Positions 36,992 through 44,375 of a DNA stretch of 64,000 bases are shown piece by piece. The position numbers were made by a program, and so were the translations under genes. This DNA is from Rhodoplanes serenus. Lineage in GTDB: Bacteria; Pseudomonadota; Alphaproteobacteria; Rhizobiales; Xanthobacteraceae. Below the pieces are notes generated by a model. That model had not been told where the DNA came from. It ran no database searches and saw nothing but the letters and a program-made list of their open reading frames with translations. How positions within the stretch are numbered: the stretch's first letter is position 1; every line of letters starts with the position of its first letter. Location: positions 62,001 through 126,000 of the forward strand of contig WNKV01000009.1 in assembly GCA_009720755.1 (NCBI GenBank). Direction: 5' to 3'.

Positions 36992-37512
36992 CGGCGCATC
37001 ACACCGGCGGCGAGCGCTCACCGCGCCTGCATCTGCTCACCGAGGCCGAGCAGACGACCACGTTCGTCCACACCATCACGGTCCGTTTCGGCGATTGCGA
37101 CCCGGCCGCGATCGCCTACACGGCGCGCATCCCGGCGTGGTGTCTGGAGGCGATCGAGGCGTGGTGGAAGCACCATGCCGGCTTCGACTGGTACGAGCTG
37201 AACATCGACCGCGGCCTCGGCACGCCCTTCGTCCACATGCGGATGGACTTCCGCGCGCCGGTGACGCCGCGCCATCCGCTCGTCTGCGAGGTGATCATGA
37301 AGCGGCTGGGGCACCGCTCGATCACCCTGGTGGTGGCCGGAGTCCAGTACGGCATTCTTTGCTTCGAGGGCGAATTCGTCTCGGTTTTCGTCGACGCCAA
37401 GGCCATGAAGGCGCGCACGCCGCCGCCCGACATCGTCGAATGTATCCAACAGACGACCCGCCGTCGCGCCGCAGAGCCGGGCGGCCGCCCGCCGCAGCCT
37501 CCGACGGCTTGA
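36988..37512 (+). CDS. 4-hydroxybenzoyl-CoA thioesterase family (4HBT) protein
   Basis: The 174-residue hot-dog-fold protein has VRFGDCDPAAIAYTARIPAW (about residues 32-51), where the Asp in DCDPA matches the catalytic position of the Pseudomonas-type 4-hydroxybenzoyl-CoA thioesterase. It would hydrolyse an aromatic or alicyclic acyl-CoA, releasing trapped CoA from dead-end intermediates. It ends the transporter-ligase-hcr transcript. The last 25 residues are low complexity. The substrate is not fixed by the sequence. Confidence 0.8.
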   Translation: MTAHHTGGERSPRLHLLTEAEQTTTFVHTITVRFGDCDPAAIAYTARIPAWCLEAIEAWWKHHAGFDWYELNIDRGLGTPFVHMRMDFRAPVTPRHPLVCEVIMKRLGHRSITLVVAGVQYGILCFEGEFVSVFVDAKAMKARTPPPDIVECIQQTTRRRAAEPGGRPPQPPTA

Positions 37513-37538
37513 CAGCCGCAATGGCGAAGCCAATAAAA

Positions 37539-37558
37539 GCATAACGGTACCAAATTAT
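37539..37558 (+). promoter_or_regulatory. GTAC-centred motif, site D (second ligase promoter)
   Basis: GCATAACGGTACCAAATTAT overlaps a near-consensus -10 TATAAC (37556-37561). It lies about 150 bases before the ligase gene at 37711 in a small AT-rich island; nothing else is apparent in 37513-37710. Confidence 0.5.
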
Positions 37559-37710
37559 AACAAGTGGACCGCTCGCGCCCCGTGTCGTGCCCCCGGAGAC
37601 AGGGCCGGCACGTCGGCCGCCGATCGAGGTGGCGACGAATGTGCCGATGATGGTCGTGTCGGCGACGATCGTGTCGGCGAGCCGTCCCGCCAAACGAGAG
37701 GGGAACGTAC

Positions 37711-39309
37711 ATGGATCGTCTCGTGACCGAGGACCGTCCGGCGACCGAGGACCGCCTGGGGGCCATCCGCGATCTGGTTTTTCCACCGGGCTTCAACGTC
37801 GCCACGGTGTTCATCGACCGCCATCTGGCGGAGGGGCGGGCCGACAAGGTCGCGGTGCGGACCACGGCGGGCGACACCACCTATGGCGAGCTTGCCGCCG
37901 GCGTGAACCGCTGCGCTCATCTGCTGGTCTCGCTGGGGCTCGCGCGCGGCGATCGCATCCTCATGGTGATCAAGGACACCGTCGATTTCTTCCATGTGTT
38001 CTGGGGGGCCATCAAGGCCGGCATCGTGCCGGTGCCACTGAACACGCTGCTGCGCGCCAAGGACTTTGCCTACATGATCGAGAACTCCGAGTGCGCCGCG
38101 CTGGTGTACTCGCCGGAGTTCGCCGGCGAGGTCGAGGCGGCCCTCGGCCTGGTGGACCGGCACCCGCGTGTGGTGATGCGCACGGAGGGCGATGCCGATA
38201 CGCTCTCGGCGCGTCTCGCCGATCTCCCGGATGTGTTCGATGCGGTGCCGGCCTCGGCCGAGGACGATTGCTTCTGGCTCTACTCGTCGGGCTCGACCGG
38301 CAGCCCCAAGGGCGCAGTGCACCGTCATCGCGACTTGGTGGCGACCAGCGAGCTGTACGGCGTCCGCACCCTCGGCATCCGGGCCGACGATGTCTTCTTC
38401 TCGGCCGCCAAGCTGTTCTTCGCCTATGGGCTCGGCAACGGCATGTCGTTCCCACTATGGGTCGGCGGCACCGCGGTGCTGCTCGCCGAGCGGCCGACGC
38501 CGGAATCGACCTTCGCGACCATCGAGCGATTCAAGCCGACGCTCTATTTCGGCGTGCCGACGCTCTATGCGGCGCAGCTCCAGGCTCTCGATCAGGCGAC
38601 ACCGGACCTGTCCTCGATCCGGCTGTGCGTGTCGGCCGGCGAGGCGCTGCCAGCCGACATCTTCCGGCGCTGGCGGGAGCGCACCGGCCTTATCATCCTC
38701 GATGGGATCGGCTCTACCGAGGCGCTGCACATCTTCATCTCCAACCGCGCGGGCGAGCATCGGCCCGGCTCGACGGGGCGGCTGGTCGAGGGCTACGACG
38801 CCATCATCGTCGACGAGAGCGGCGCCGCGCTGCCGGCGGGCGAGCCGGGCCGGCTGCTGATCTCCGGGCCATCGACGGCGCGCTGCTACTGGCGCAATCC
38901 GGAGAAGACGGCGGCCACCATGATGGGGGCGTGGCTCAACACCGGCGATACCTATCAGCGCGACGTCGAGGGATTCTTCTACTACTGCGGCCGCTCCGAC
39001 GACATGCTGAAGGTCGGTGGCATCTGGTGCTCGCCGTTCGAGATCGAGGCGACGCTGATCGAGCATCCGGGGGTGCTGGAGGTCGCCGTCGTCGGGCGCG
39101 TCGATCCGGAAGGGTTGGTCAAGCCCGAGGCATGGATCGTGCTCGCCGATGGTGTGCGGCCGACCGAATCGCTGGTCGAGGATCTCACCCGCCACTGCAA
39201 GTCGCGGCTCGCGCCCTACAAGTTTCCGCGCGAGTTCCACTTCGTCGACGAGCTGCCGAAGACCGCGACCGGGAAGATCCAGCGGTTTCGCCTGCGCATC
39301 GAGGAGTGA
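37711..39309 (+). CDS. benzoate-CoA ligase family protein (probably benzoate-CoA ligase)
   Basis: The 532-residue AMP-forming ligase is a close paralogue of the protein at 31464, sharing most motifs: YSSGSTGSPKGAVHRHRD, GIGSTEALHIF and PKTATGKIQRFRL with catalytic Lys522. It is transcribed alone from site D. With the first ligase assigned to 4-hydroxybenzoate by context, this one is the better candidate for benzoate (BadA-type) or another hydroxybenzoate. GAGAGGGGAA lies upstream of the ATG. PX4GK around Lys522 fits acetylation control by Pat. Which ligase uses which acid is inferred. Confidence 0.85.
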   Translation: MDRLVTEDRPATEDRLGAIRDLVFPPGFNVATVFIDRHLAEGRADKVAVRTTAGDTTYGELAAGVNRCAHLLVSLGLARGDRILMVIKDTVDFFHVFWGAIKAGIVPVPLNTLLRAKDFAYMIENSECAALVYSPEFAGEVEAALGLVDRHPRVVMRTEGDADTLSARLADLPDVFDAVPASAEDDCFWLYSSGSTGSPKGAVHRHRDLVATSELYGVRTLGIRADDVFFSAAKLFFAYGLGNGMSFPLWVGGTAVLLAERPTPESTFATIERFKPTLYFGVPTLYAAQLQALDQATPDLSSIRLCVSAGEALPADIFRRWRERTGLIILDGIGSTEALHIFISNRAGEHRPGSTGRLVEGYDAIIVDESGAALPAGEPGRLLISGPSTARCYWRNPEKTAATMMGAWLNTGDTYQRDVEGFFYYCGRSDDMLKVGGIWCSPFEIEATLIEHPGVLEVAVVGRVDPEGLVKPEAWIVLADGVRPTESLVEDLTRHCKSRLAPYKFPREFHFVDELPKTATGKIQRFRLRIEE

Positions 39310-39373
39310 AGGCGGGGCGGCGGCCGCTTGCGGCGATGAACGAAGGCAACGTGCGACGGGGACGCGCGACGCT

Positions 39374-39396
39374 GGCGCCGGCCGTCACCCGGCGCC
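39374..39396. terminator. hairpin between the ligase and gntR
   Basis: An 8-bp stem (GGCGCCGG/CCGGCGCC) with a short loop lies between the convergent ligase and GntR genes and may serve both. It marks the border between the two regulated regions. Confidence 0.45.
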
Positions 39397-39401
39397 GCCG
39401 G

Positions 39402-40202
39402 TCATCGATCCGCCATCGCGGCCCGTCGGGAGCCGACGGCCCGGCGCGGCTTCTTGGGCGCGGCAATCGGTTCCGGCACCTTCCGTCGTGCCTCCCGGCC
39501 CGGCGGTCGCGACAGTGCCTCGACGATCAGCTTGGTCGCCTCGTCGATATGGTCGGCCATCAGCTTGATGGTGGCCTCGACGTTGCGGCTCAGCGCCGCG
39601 TCGACGATCTTCTGATGCATCAAGGTGCGTGGCGCCCCGCCCACGCCGCTGCGGGTGGACAATCGGCGGTAGCGGTCGAACAGGTCGGAGAGCAGCTGAT
39701 GAATATGAAGGAGGCAGGGCGAGTTGCAGCACGACACCAGCTCGTAGTGGAAGTCGCGATGGCGCTGCTCCCACTCCTCCTCGTCGACCTTCTTGCCGGC
39801 CTTCTCGGCCAGGATGATCCGGTGATGCGCCGCGACCATCCGGGCTTCCCACGAATCGTCGCCGTTCTCGATCGAGAGGCGCAAGGCGACGCTCTCGATC
39901 TGCTTGCGCACCATCGCGATGTCGAGAATGTCGTGAACCGAGACGGCGGCGACGCGAAAACCGCGCTGGCCCGTGGCCACCACCAGGCGATTCTCCGCCA
40001 AGCGTGACAGCGCCTCCCGCAGCGGGCTGAGCCCGACCCCGTAGGCATCACGCAAGCTCTGAAACCGCAACTTGGTGCCGGGTTGAAGCCGCGAGCTCAG
40101 GATGTCCTGCCGGAGCTTCTCGAACACCTCGTTGCCGAGCGTGCTCGGCTCCTTCGTGGCGCTGCGAACGGCAGGGATGGCAAACTGTAGGCTTTCTCGC
40201 AT
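39402..40202 (-). CDS. GntR-family regulator (FadR/FCD type)
   Basis: The 266-residue protein has a GntR winged helix at residues 20-90 (EVFEKLRQDILSSRLQPGTKLRFQSL, then SPLREALSRLAENRLV) and an FCD-type helical ligand domain with metal-binding-like Asp and His in AAHHRIILAEK and HRDFHYELVSCC. The tail after residue 235 is basic and disordered. Its own upstream region carries a TTCGAT site (40272-40283), and similar sites precede four other promoters of the 40-54 kb cluster, so it is the likely regulator of that cluster. The ligand is unknown. Confidence 0.82.
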   Translation of the reverse strand: MRESLQFAIPAVRSATKEPSTLGNEVFEKLRQDILSSRLQPGTKLRFQSLRDAYGVGLSPLREALSRLAENRLVVATGQRGFRVAAVSVHDILDIAMVRKQIESVALRLSIENGDDSWEARMVAAHHRIILAEKAGKKVDEEEWEQRHRDFHYELVSCCNSPCLLHIHQLLSDLFDRYRRLSTRSGVGGAPRTLMHQKIVDAALSRNVEATIKLMADHIDEATKLIVEALSRPPGREARRKVPEPIAAPKKPRRAVGSRRAAMADR

Positions 40203-40526
40203 CAGGTGGAACCGTCGCCCGTGACTCGTGAGAAAGCACTATCGCACAACTTCATTGTCCGCGAAAGGCGGAAATTTCGATAACTTGGCCTTCGTCGGCC
40301 ACTTGGCCATCGTTTCAGCCAAGTCGAATATGTCCATGGTGCGGGTTTCTCGCGCATCGCTGTCGCATTTCGGACATTCAGGCGATGATCGTCTGGCCGG
40401 AATCGAACGCGGCGCCGCAACCGTCGGGGGTCGCGGCGCCGTGCCGTCCGTCGCACCGGCAGCCGAGCCACAGCGGCACCGACCGGAGCCGATCAGCGCC
40501 CGCTGCGAGACTCGAGCCGTGCGGCG
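40203..40526. other. gene-free stretch upstream of gntR
   Basis: This 324-base stretch between gntR and the carbamate kinase gene holds site R1 and an ACTTGGCC direct repeat (40283-40290 and 40301-40308). No gene is seen; the rest may be the 3' untranslated part of the kinase transcript. Confidence 0.5.
40272..40283 (-). promoter_or_regulatory. TTCGAA-type motif, site R1 (gntR promoter)
   Basis: AAATTTCGATAA lies 70 bases before the gntR start and matches the other four sites of the set except at one core base. Its presence suggests autoregulation by the GntR protein. Confidence 0.5.
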
Positions 40527-41489
40527 TCACACCCCATCCGCCACGATGTGGGTGCCGGTGTCCCCCTGAATGACCGCGATCGCATCCTCCAGGCGCCCGA
40601 TCATGACCCGGCTGCCGCCGCCTTCGAGGAACTGGATCGCGGCATCGATCTTCGGCCCCATGCTGCCCGGCGGGAAGTGGCCTTCGGCATGCAGCTTGCG
40701 GATCTCCGACAGCGACACGCGGTCGAGCGCCTGCTGGTTCGGCTTGCCGAAGTTCACGGCCACCCGCGGCACCGCGGTGAGGATCATCAGGTCGCGGATT
40801 CCGAGCCCATTGGCGAGGAGCGCCGAGGTGCGGTCCTTGTCGATCACCGCGTCGATGCCGGCGTAGGCGCCCCCGGCGGAGCGCACCACCGGCACGCCGC
40901 CACCCCCTCCGGTCACCACCACGGCCCCGCTCTGCGCCAGCGTGTCGATCAGGGACACGTCGAGAATGCGCTTGGGCATCGGCGAGGGCACCACATGGCG
41001 CCACCCGCGCCCGGAATCCTCTCGCATGTCCCAACCGAGCTCGGCGCTCAGCTGGCCCGCCTCCTCCTCGGAGTAGAAATAGCCGATCGGCTTCGACGGG
41101 TTCTGGAAGGCAGGATCGGCAGGGTCGACCTCGATCTGGGTCAGCAGGGAGGCGACCGGCCGATCATTGCCGGCCTCGCGCAGAACGTTGGCGAGCGCCT
41201 GGGTCAGCACATAGGCGATGCCGCCCTGGCTGTGGGCCACGCAGATGTCGAGCGACATGGGCTCCACCCGATGGCGTGCGAGCGATTGGCGCAGCAGGAT
41301 CTTGCCGACCACCGGCCCATTGCCGTGGGTGATGATCAGCCGGTTGTTGAGCTGCATGACGGGCAGCAGCGAGCGGCCGAGCTCCGTCGCGATCGCGACC
41401 TGCTCGAGAGGGGTCCCGCGGATGCCTTCCGGGTGGATCGCGTTGCCGCCGACGGCGATGACGAGTGCTTCGGGAATGTCTTTGCCCAC
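40527..41489 (-). CDS. arcC: carbamate kinase (ArcC/AllK family)
   Basis: The 320-residue amino-acid-kinase-fold protein has VIAVGGNAIHPEG (10-22), THGNGPVVGKILLRQ (54-68), VVTGGGGGVPVV (about 209-220), the DKDRTSALLANGLG segment and PPGSMGPKIDAAIQFLEGG. It interconverts carbamoyl phosphate plus ADP with carbamate plus ATP. The start is GTG with GGAGG upstream. No arginine deiminase genes are nearby; the divergent neighbours are YlbE- and AllH-like genes, as in the Escherichia coli allantoin/oxamate cluster, so it probably recovers ATP from carbamoyl phosphate made there. Confidence 0.9.
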   Translation of the reverse strand: MGKDIPEALVIAVGGNAIHPEGIRGTPLEQVAIATELGRSLLPVMQLNNRLIITHGNGPVVGKILLRQSLARHRVEPMSLDICVAHSQGGIAYVLTQALANVLREAGNDRPVASLLTQIEVDPADPAFQNPSKPIGYFYSEEEAGQLSAELGWDMREDSGRGWRHVVPSPMPKRILDVSLIDTLAQSGAVVVTGGGGGVPVVRSAGGAYAGIDAVIDKDRTSALLANGLGIRDLMILTAVPRVAVNFGKPNQQALDRVSLSEIRKLHAEGHFPPGSMGPKIDAAIQFLEGGGSRVMIGRLEDAIAVIQGDTGTHIVADGV

Positions 41490-41570
41490 TGGGTTCCTCC
41501 ACGGAGTCAGGCGTCCGGAGGTCGGCCGGACCGTCGCGATCCAGTAGCCCGGATAAACTGCTGGATCAAC

Positions 41571-41585
41571 AAAATTTCGAAAATC
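41571..41585. promoter_or_regulatory. TTCGAA-type motif, site R2 (kinase/ylbE divergent promoter)
   Basis: AAAATTTCGAAAATC sits in the 200-base divergent space between the carbamate kinase and the first YlbE-type gene. It is the most symmetric copy of the set. Confidence 0.55.
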
Positions 41586-41603
41586 AGTATGTTGATCGAT
41601 ATC

Positions 41604-41631
41604 TTGAAAATTCTCCCATGTTCTGTAGAGT
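41604..41631 (+). promoter_or_regulatory. sigma-70-like promoter of the first ylbE operon
   Basis: TTGAAA (41604-41609) and TAGAGT (41626-41631) are spaced by 16 bases, about 60 bases before the GTG start. Site R2 lies just upstream of the -35. Confidence 0.5.
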
Positions 41632-41689
41632 GTCGGGCGATCGCGCCCCAGGGGCAGCTCCGGGTCGCTGGCACAGAGGAGAGACGGCG

Positions 41690-42943
41690 GTGGATAAAAT
41701 CGAAGCCGCGAACAAAGAGGTGCTCGGCCGGATTCTCCGGGCGGACCCGGTCCTGGTCGATGTGAAGCCCGCCGGAGAGGTGATCGAGGGCTTGGAGCGC
41801 GGCACCATCCTGCATGCGGGGCCGCCGATCGAATGGAGCCGGATGTGCGGCCCCATGCAAGGGGCGGTGTGCGGGATTGCGGTGTTCGAGGGGCTGGCGA
41901 AGACTCTCGATGAAGCCGCCGAAGCCGCGGCGTCCGGTGCGTTCCGGTTCCAGCCCAACCATCACTTCGGGGCCGTCGGCCCCATGACCGGGATGATCAC
42001 CCCGAGCCAGCCGGTGCTCGTCGTCGAGAACCGCGCCTTCGGCAATCGTGCCTACAGCACCATCAACGAAGGGCTGGGCAAGGTGCTGCGGTTCGGCGGA
42101 AACGACGCCGAGGTGCTGGCCCGGCTGCGCTGGATCGCCGACGAGCTCGGCCCGGCGCTGTCGGCCGCGCTGCGGCAGTGCGGCGGCATTCCCCTGAAGG
42201 GCATCGTGTCGCGCGGGCTCGCGATGGGCGACGAGATGCACCAGCGCAACGTCGCCTGCTCGTCGCTGTTCCTGCGCGAGATCGCGCCGCCGCTGGCGCG
42301 CGCGCTCGACGGCTCGGGCGGCGCGCTCGCCCGGGTTCTGGAGTTCGTCGCCAAGAACGATCAGTTCTTCCTGAATATCGCGATGGCGATGGCGAAGTCG
42401 ATGACCGACCCGGCGCGCGGCGTCGACGGCTCGACGATCGTGACGGCGATGAGCCGCAACGGCACCGAGTTCGGCATTCAGGTCAGCGGCACGGACCGGC
42501 AGTGGTTCACGGCGCCGGTGGAGATGCCGGTCGGCATGTACTTTCCCGGCTATTCGGAGAAGGACGCCAACCCCGACATGGGCGACTCGGCCATTGTCGA
42601 GGTGGTTGGGCTCGGCGGCTTCGCGATGGCGTCCGCCACCGCGGTGGCCGGCTTCGTTGGCGCCGGCTCGGCGAGCGAAGCCGCGCAGTACACCCGATCG
42701 ATGTATGAGATTACCGCCGCACAGAATCCCGATTGGTCGATGCCCAACCTCGACTATGCCGGGGTGCCGACCGGGATCGACATCCGCAAGGTTCTCCGCA
42801 CCGGCATCACGCCCTACATCAACACCGGCATCGCGCATCGGCTCGCTGGTGTCGGCCAGGTGGGGGCCGGCATCGCGCGGGCGCCACTCGCCTGCTTCGA
42901 GCAAGCTCTCACGACATTGGCGCAGCGGCTCGGAGTGGACTGA
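41690..42943 (+). CDS. YlbE/AllG-family protein (DUF1116), copy 1
   Basis: The 417-residue protein matches E. coli YlbE/AllG in length and in the segments TILHAGPPIEWSRMCGPMQGA (about 38-58), NHHFGAVGPMTGM, VLVVENRAFGNRAYSTINEG and AKNDQFFLNIAMAMAK. AllG is a subunit of an oxamate carbamoyltransferase with FdrA (AllF) and AllH. The start is GTG at 41690 with GAGGAG eight bases upstream; the frame is open further back through the promoter. It is followed by the DUF2877 gene. A second copy is at 51136. The exact substrate here is unknown. Confidence 0.85.
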   Translation: MDKIEAANKEVLGRILRADPVLVDVKPAGEVIEGLERGTILHAGPPIEWSRMCGPMQGAVCGIAVFEGLAKTLDEAAEAAASGAFRFQPNHHFGAVGPMTGMITPSQPVLVVENRAFGNRAYSTINEGLGKVLRFGGNDAEVLARLRWIADELGPALSAALRQCGGIPLKGIVSRGLAMGDEMHQRNVACSSLFLREIAPPLARALDGSGGALARVLEFVAKNDQFFLNIAMAMAKSMTDPARGVDGSTIVTAMSRNGTEFGIQVSGTDRQWFTAPVEMPVGMYFPGYSEKDANPDMGDSAIVEVVGLGGFAMASATAVAGFVGAGSASEAAQYTRSMYEITAAQNPDWSMPNLDYAGVPTGIDIRKVLRTGITPYINTGIAHRLAGVGQVGAGIARAPLACFEQALTTLAQRLGVD

Positions 42944-43027
42944 GCCGCCGGGGGTGCAGGTTTAACGACGCGGACCGTGGGCCGCCGCGGCGGGCGGCGT
43001 TCCAGGCCGCTGCGGCGGCACTTTCAC

Positions 43028-43058
43028 GAGACCCGCCGCCGGCGAGGCGGCGGGTCTC
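43028..43058 (+). terminator. strong hairpin between ylbE copy 1 and DUF2877
   Basis: A perfect 13-bp stem (GAGACCCGCCGCC) with a 5-base loop lies in the 180-base space between the genes. Without a T-run it may attenuate rather than stop transcription into the DUF2877 gene. Confidence 0.5.
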
Positions 43059-43123
43059 TCGTCCGAACGAATTATTCGCCGAGGCAGCCTGCCTCGGCGG
43101 CTCGCAGCGCCTTCGAGGGCTCG

Positions 43124-43987
43124 ATGCAAGCGCAATCGGGAGATGCCGGATTCATCCGCGCCGTCGAAACGAAACGGCGCGCCGGGGTGGTGCACAGCGT
43201 GTTCAATCGCGCGCTGAACCTGCGCTTCGACGATGGACCTGATCTCTACACGCTGATATCGCGACGCAAGCTCCGGGCGCCGAACACGTTGAACCTCGGC
43301 GATGTCGATTTCCACGCGGCGGCCGTCGTGGTCGGCGATAGGGTCACAGCTGCTGACGGCACTCTCGATATAGCCGGCAAGCTCCGGGTCGGCGTCGCCA
43401 GGGCCTCGTCGTGGCAGCCGACCATTCCGGCGCTCCATCACGATGCGGACCGAATGCGGGTCGGGCTGGAGATCGCCCGCAGCTTCGTGCTGCGTCACGG
43501 CATGCGGGGCGGGGCGCTCGAGGACCACTGCGGCCCGTTGCTGTCGCGCATGGTCAGCCGAAGGATCGGGGACGAGAGCGATGGCCTCGTGGCCGCGTAT
43601 CGGGCCGGGCGGATCGCCGAGGCGGTCGATCATGCCTCTCGCCTGATCGGCCTCGGCCCCGGGCTCACTCCGTCCGGAGACGACCTGCTGCTGGGCTTCA
43701 TCGCGGCGCTGCAGACCCGCCGGCCGCTGCCGGCGGAGGCCGCCGCGTTCGGCGCGGCCGTGGTCCGCATCGCTCGGTCCTCCACCAACGACATCAGCCT
43801 CGCGGGGCTGGTGGCGGCGGCCGACGGTGCAGCCGGTGAGGCGGTGTCCAATCTGCTCTGCGCCATCTGCAACGCAGCCATACCGGCGATCGAGGCGGCT
43901 GTGCGCGATGTCCTGACGATCGGAGCGTCCTCCGGGACCGACATGGCTGTCGGCGTGATGAGCGGACTGCGGGCGAGCTGCCGCTGA
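43124..43987 (+). CDS. DUF2877 protein (AllH/YlbF type)
   Basis: The 287-residue protein carries the family core LIGLGPGLTPSGDDLLLGFIAAL (about residue 181) and ARSSTNDISLAGLVAAADG, with a C-terminal IGASSGTDMAVGVMSGL. DUF2877 proteins accompany FdrA and YlbE and form the third subunit (AllH) of oxamate carbamoyltransferase in E. coli. It follows the first YlbE copy on the same strand. The ATG at 43124 has GAGGG upstream. Confidence 0.82.
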   Translation: MQAQSGDAGFIRAVETKRRAGVVHSVFNRALNLRFDDGPDLYTLISRRKLRAPNTLNLGDVDFHAAAVVVGDRVTAADGTLDIAGKLRVGVARASSWQPTIPALHHDADRMRVGLEIARSFVLRHGMRGGALEDHCGPLLSRMVSRRIGDESDGLVAAYRAGRIAEAVDHASRLIGLGPGLTPSGDDLLLGFIAALQTRRPLPAEAAAFGAAVVRIARSSTNDISLAGLVAAADGAAGEAVSNLLCAICNAAIPAIEAAVRDVLTIGASSGTDMAVGVMSGLRASCR

Positions 43988-44136
43988 CGTGATCCGGCGG
44001 CGCGCCGGATGCGATACCGACGTGAGCGGGCCGCAGGGTTTCCACCAGCCGTGCGACGTACGGAAACAGCGTTCGAGTTCCACCTGACGGAACACGTCTG
44101 AGAAGGCCCAATGACGCCTTCGATCTGGCCACGCCC

Positions 44137-44166
44137 GAGACGCCTCGCGCTTGGGCGAGGCGTCTC
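44137..44166 (+). terminator. hairpin after the ylbE-DUF2877 operon
   Basis: A perfect 12-bp stem (GAGACGCCTCGC) with a GCTTGG loop lies 150 bases after the DUF2877 stop. It is in a 388-base gene-free stretch (43988-44375) that otherwise contains only site R3 and the transporter promoter. Confidence 0.55.
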
Positions 44167-44298
44167 CCGCGTCCTTCATCGATCCCGCGAGCGCGCCGCG
44201 CGGGGCGTCATGCGTGTCGCTCAACCCGCCTTCAACTCTGTCACGCTGCGGTTGCCGCGCGGTCGGGTGAGTATTCATCCGGACCATGGAGAAGCCAT

Positions 44299-44312
44299 GG
44301 AAATTCGAAATT
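44299..44312 (+). promoter_or_regulatory. TTCGAA-type motif, site R3 (MFS transporter promoter)
   Basis: GGAAATTCGAAATT lies 64 bases before the preferred transporter start. It argues that the in-frame ATG at 44286, which precedes the site, is not used. Confidence 0.5.
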
Positions 44313-44375
44313 ACGCTAGACGGCGCCGATCATCGTTTTAGTATGCGATCAACGAGCTCGGCTGTTTCACGAACG

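Noticed and set aside
41592-41605. FNR/AadR-like site (TTGATCGATATCTT) before the first YlbE gene
   Set aside because: Only one half matches TTGAT-N4-ATCAA fully; a single imperfect site in an AT-rich promoter is weak evidence for oxygen control.
44286-44375. N-terminal extension of the MFS transporter from the ATG at 44286
   Set aside because: It would place the TTCGAA motif and the probable promoter inside the coding sequence, and the extra residues precede the first membrane segment without resembling the family.
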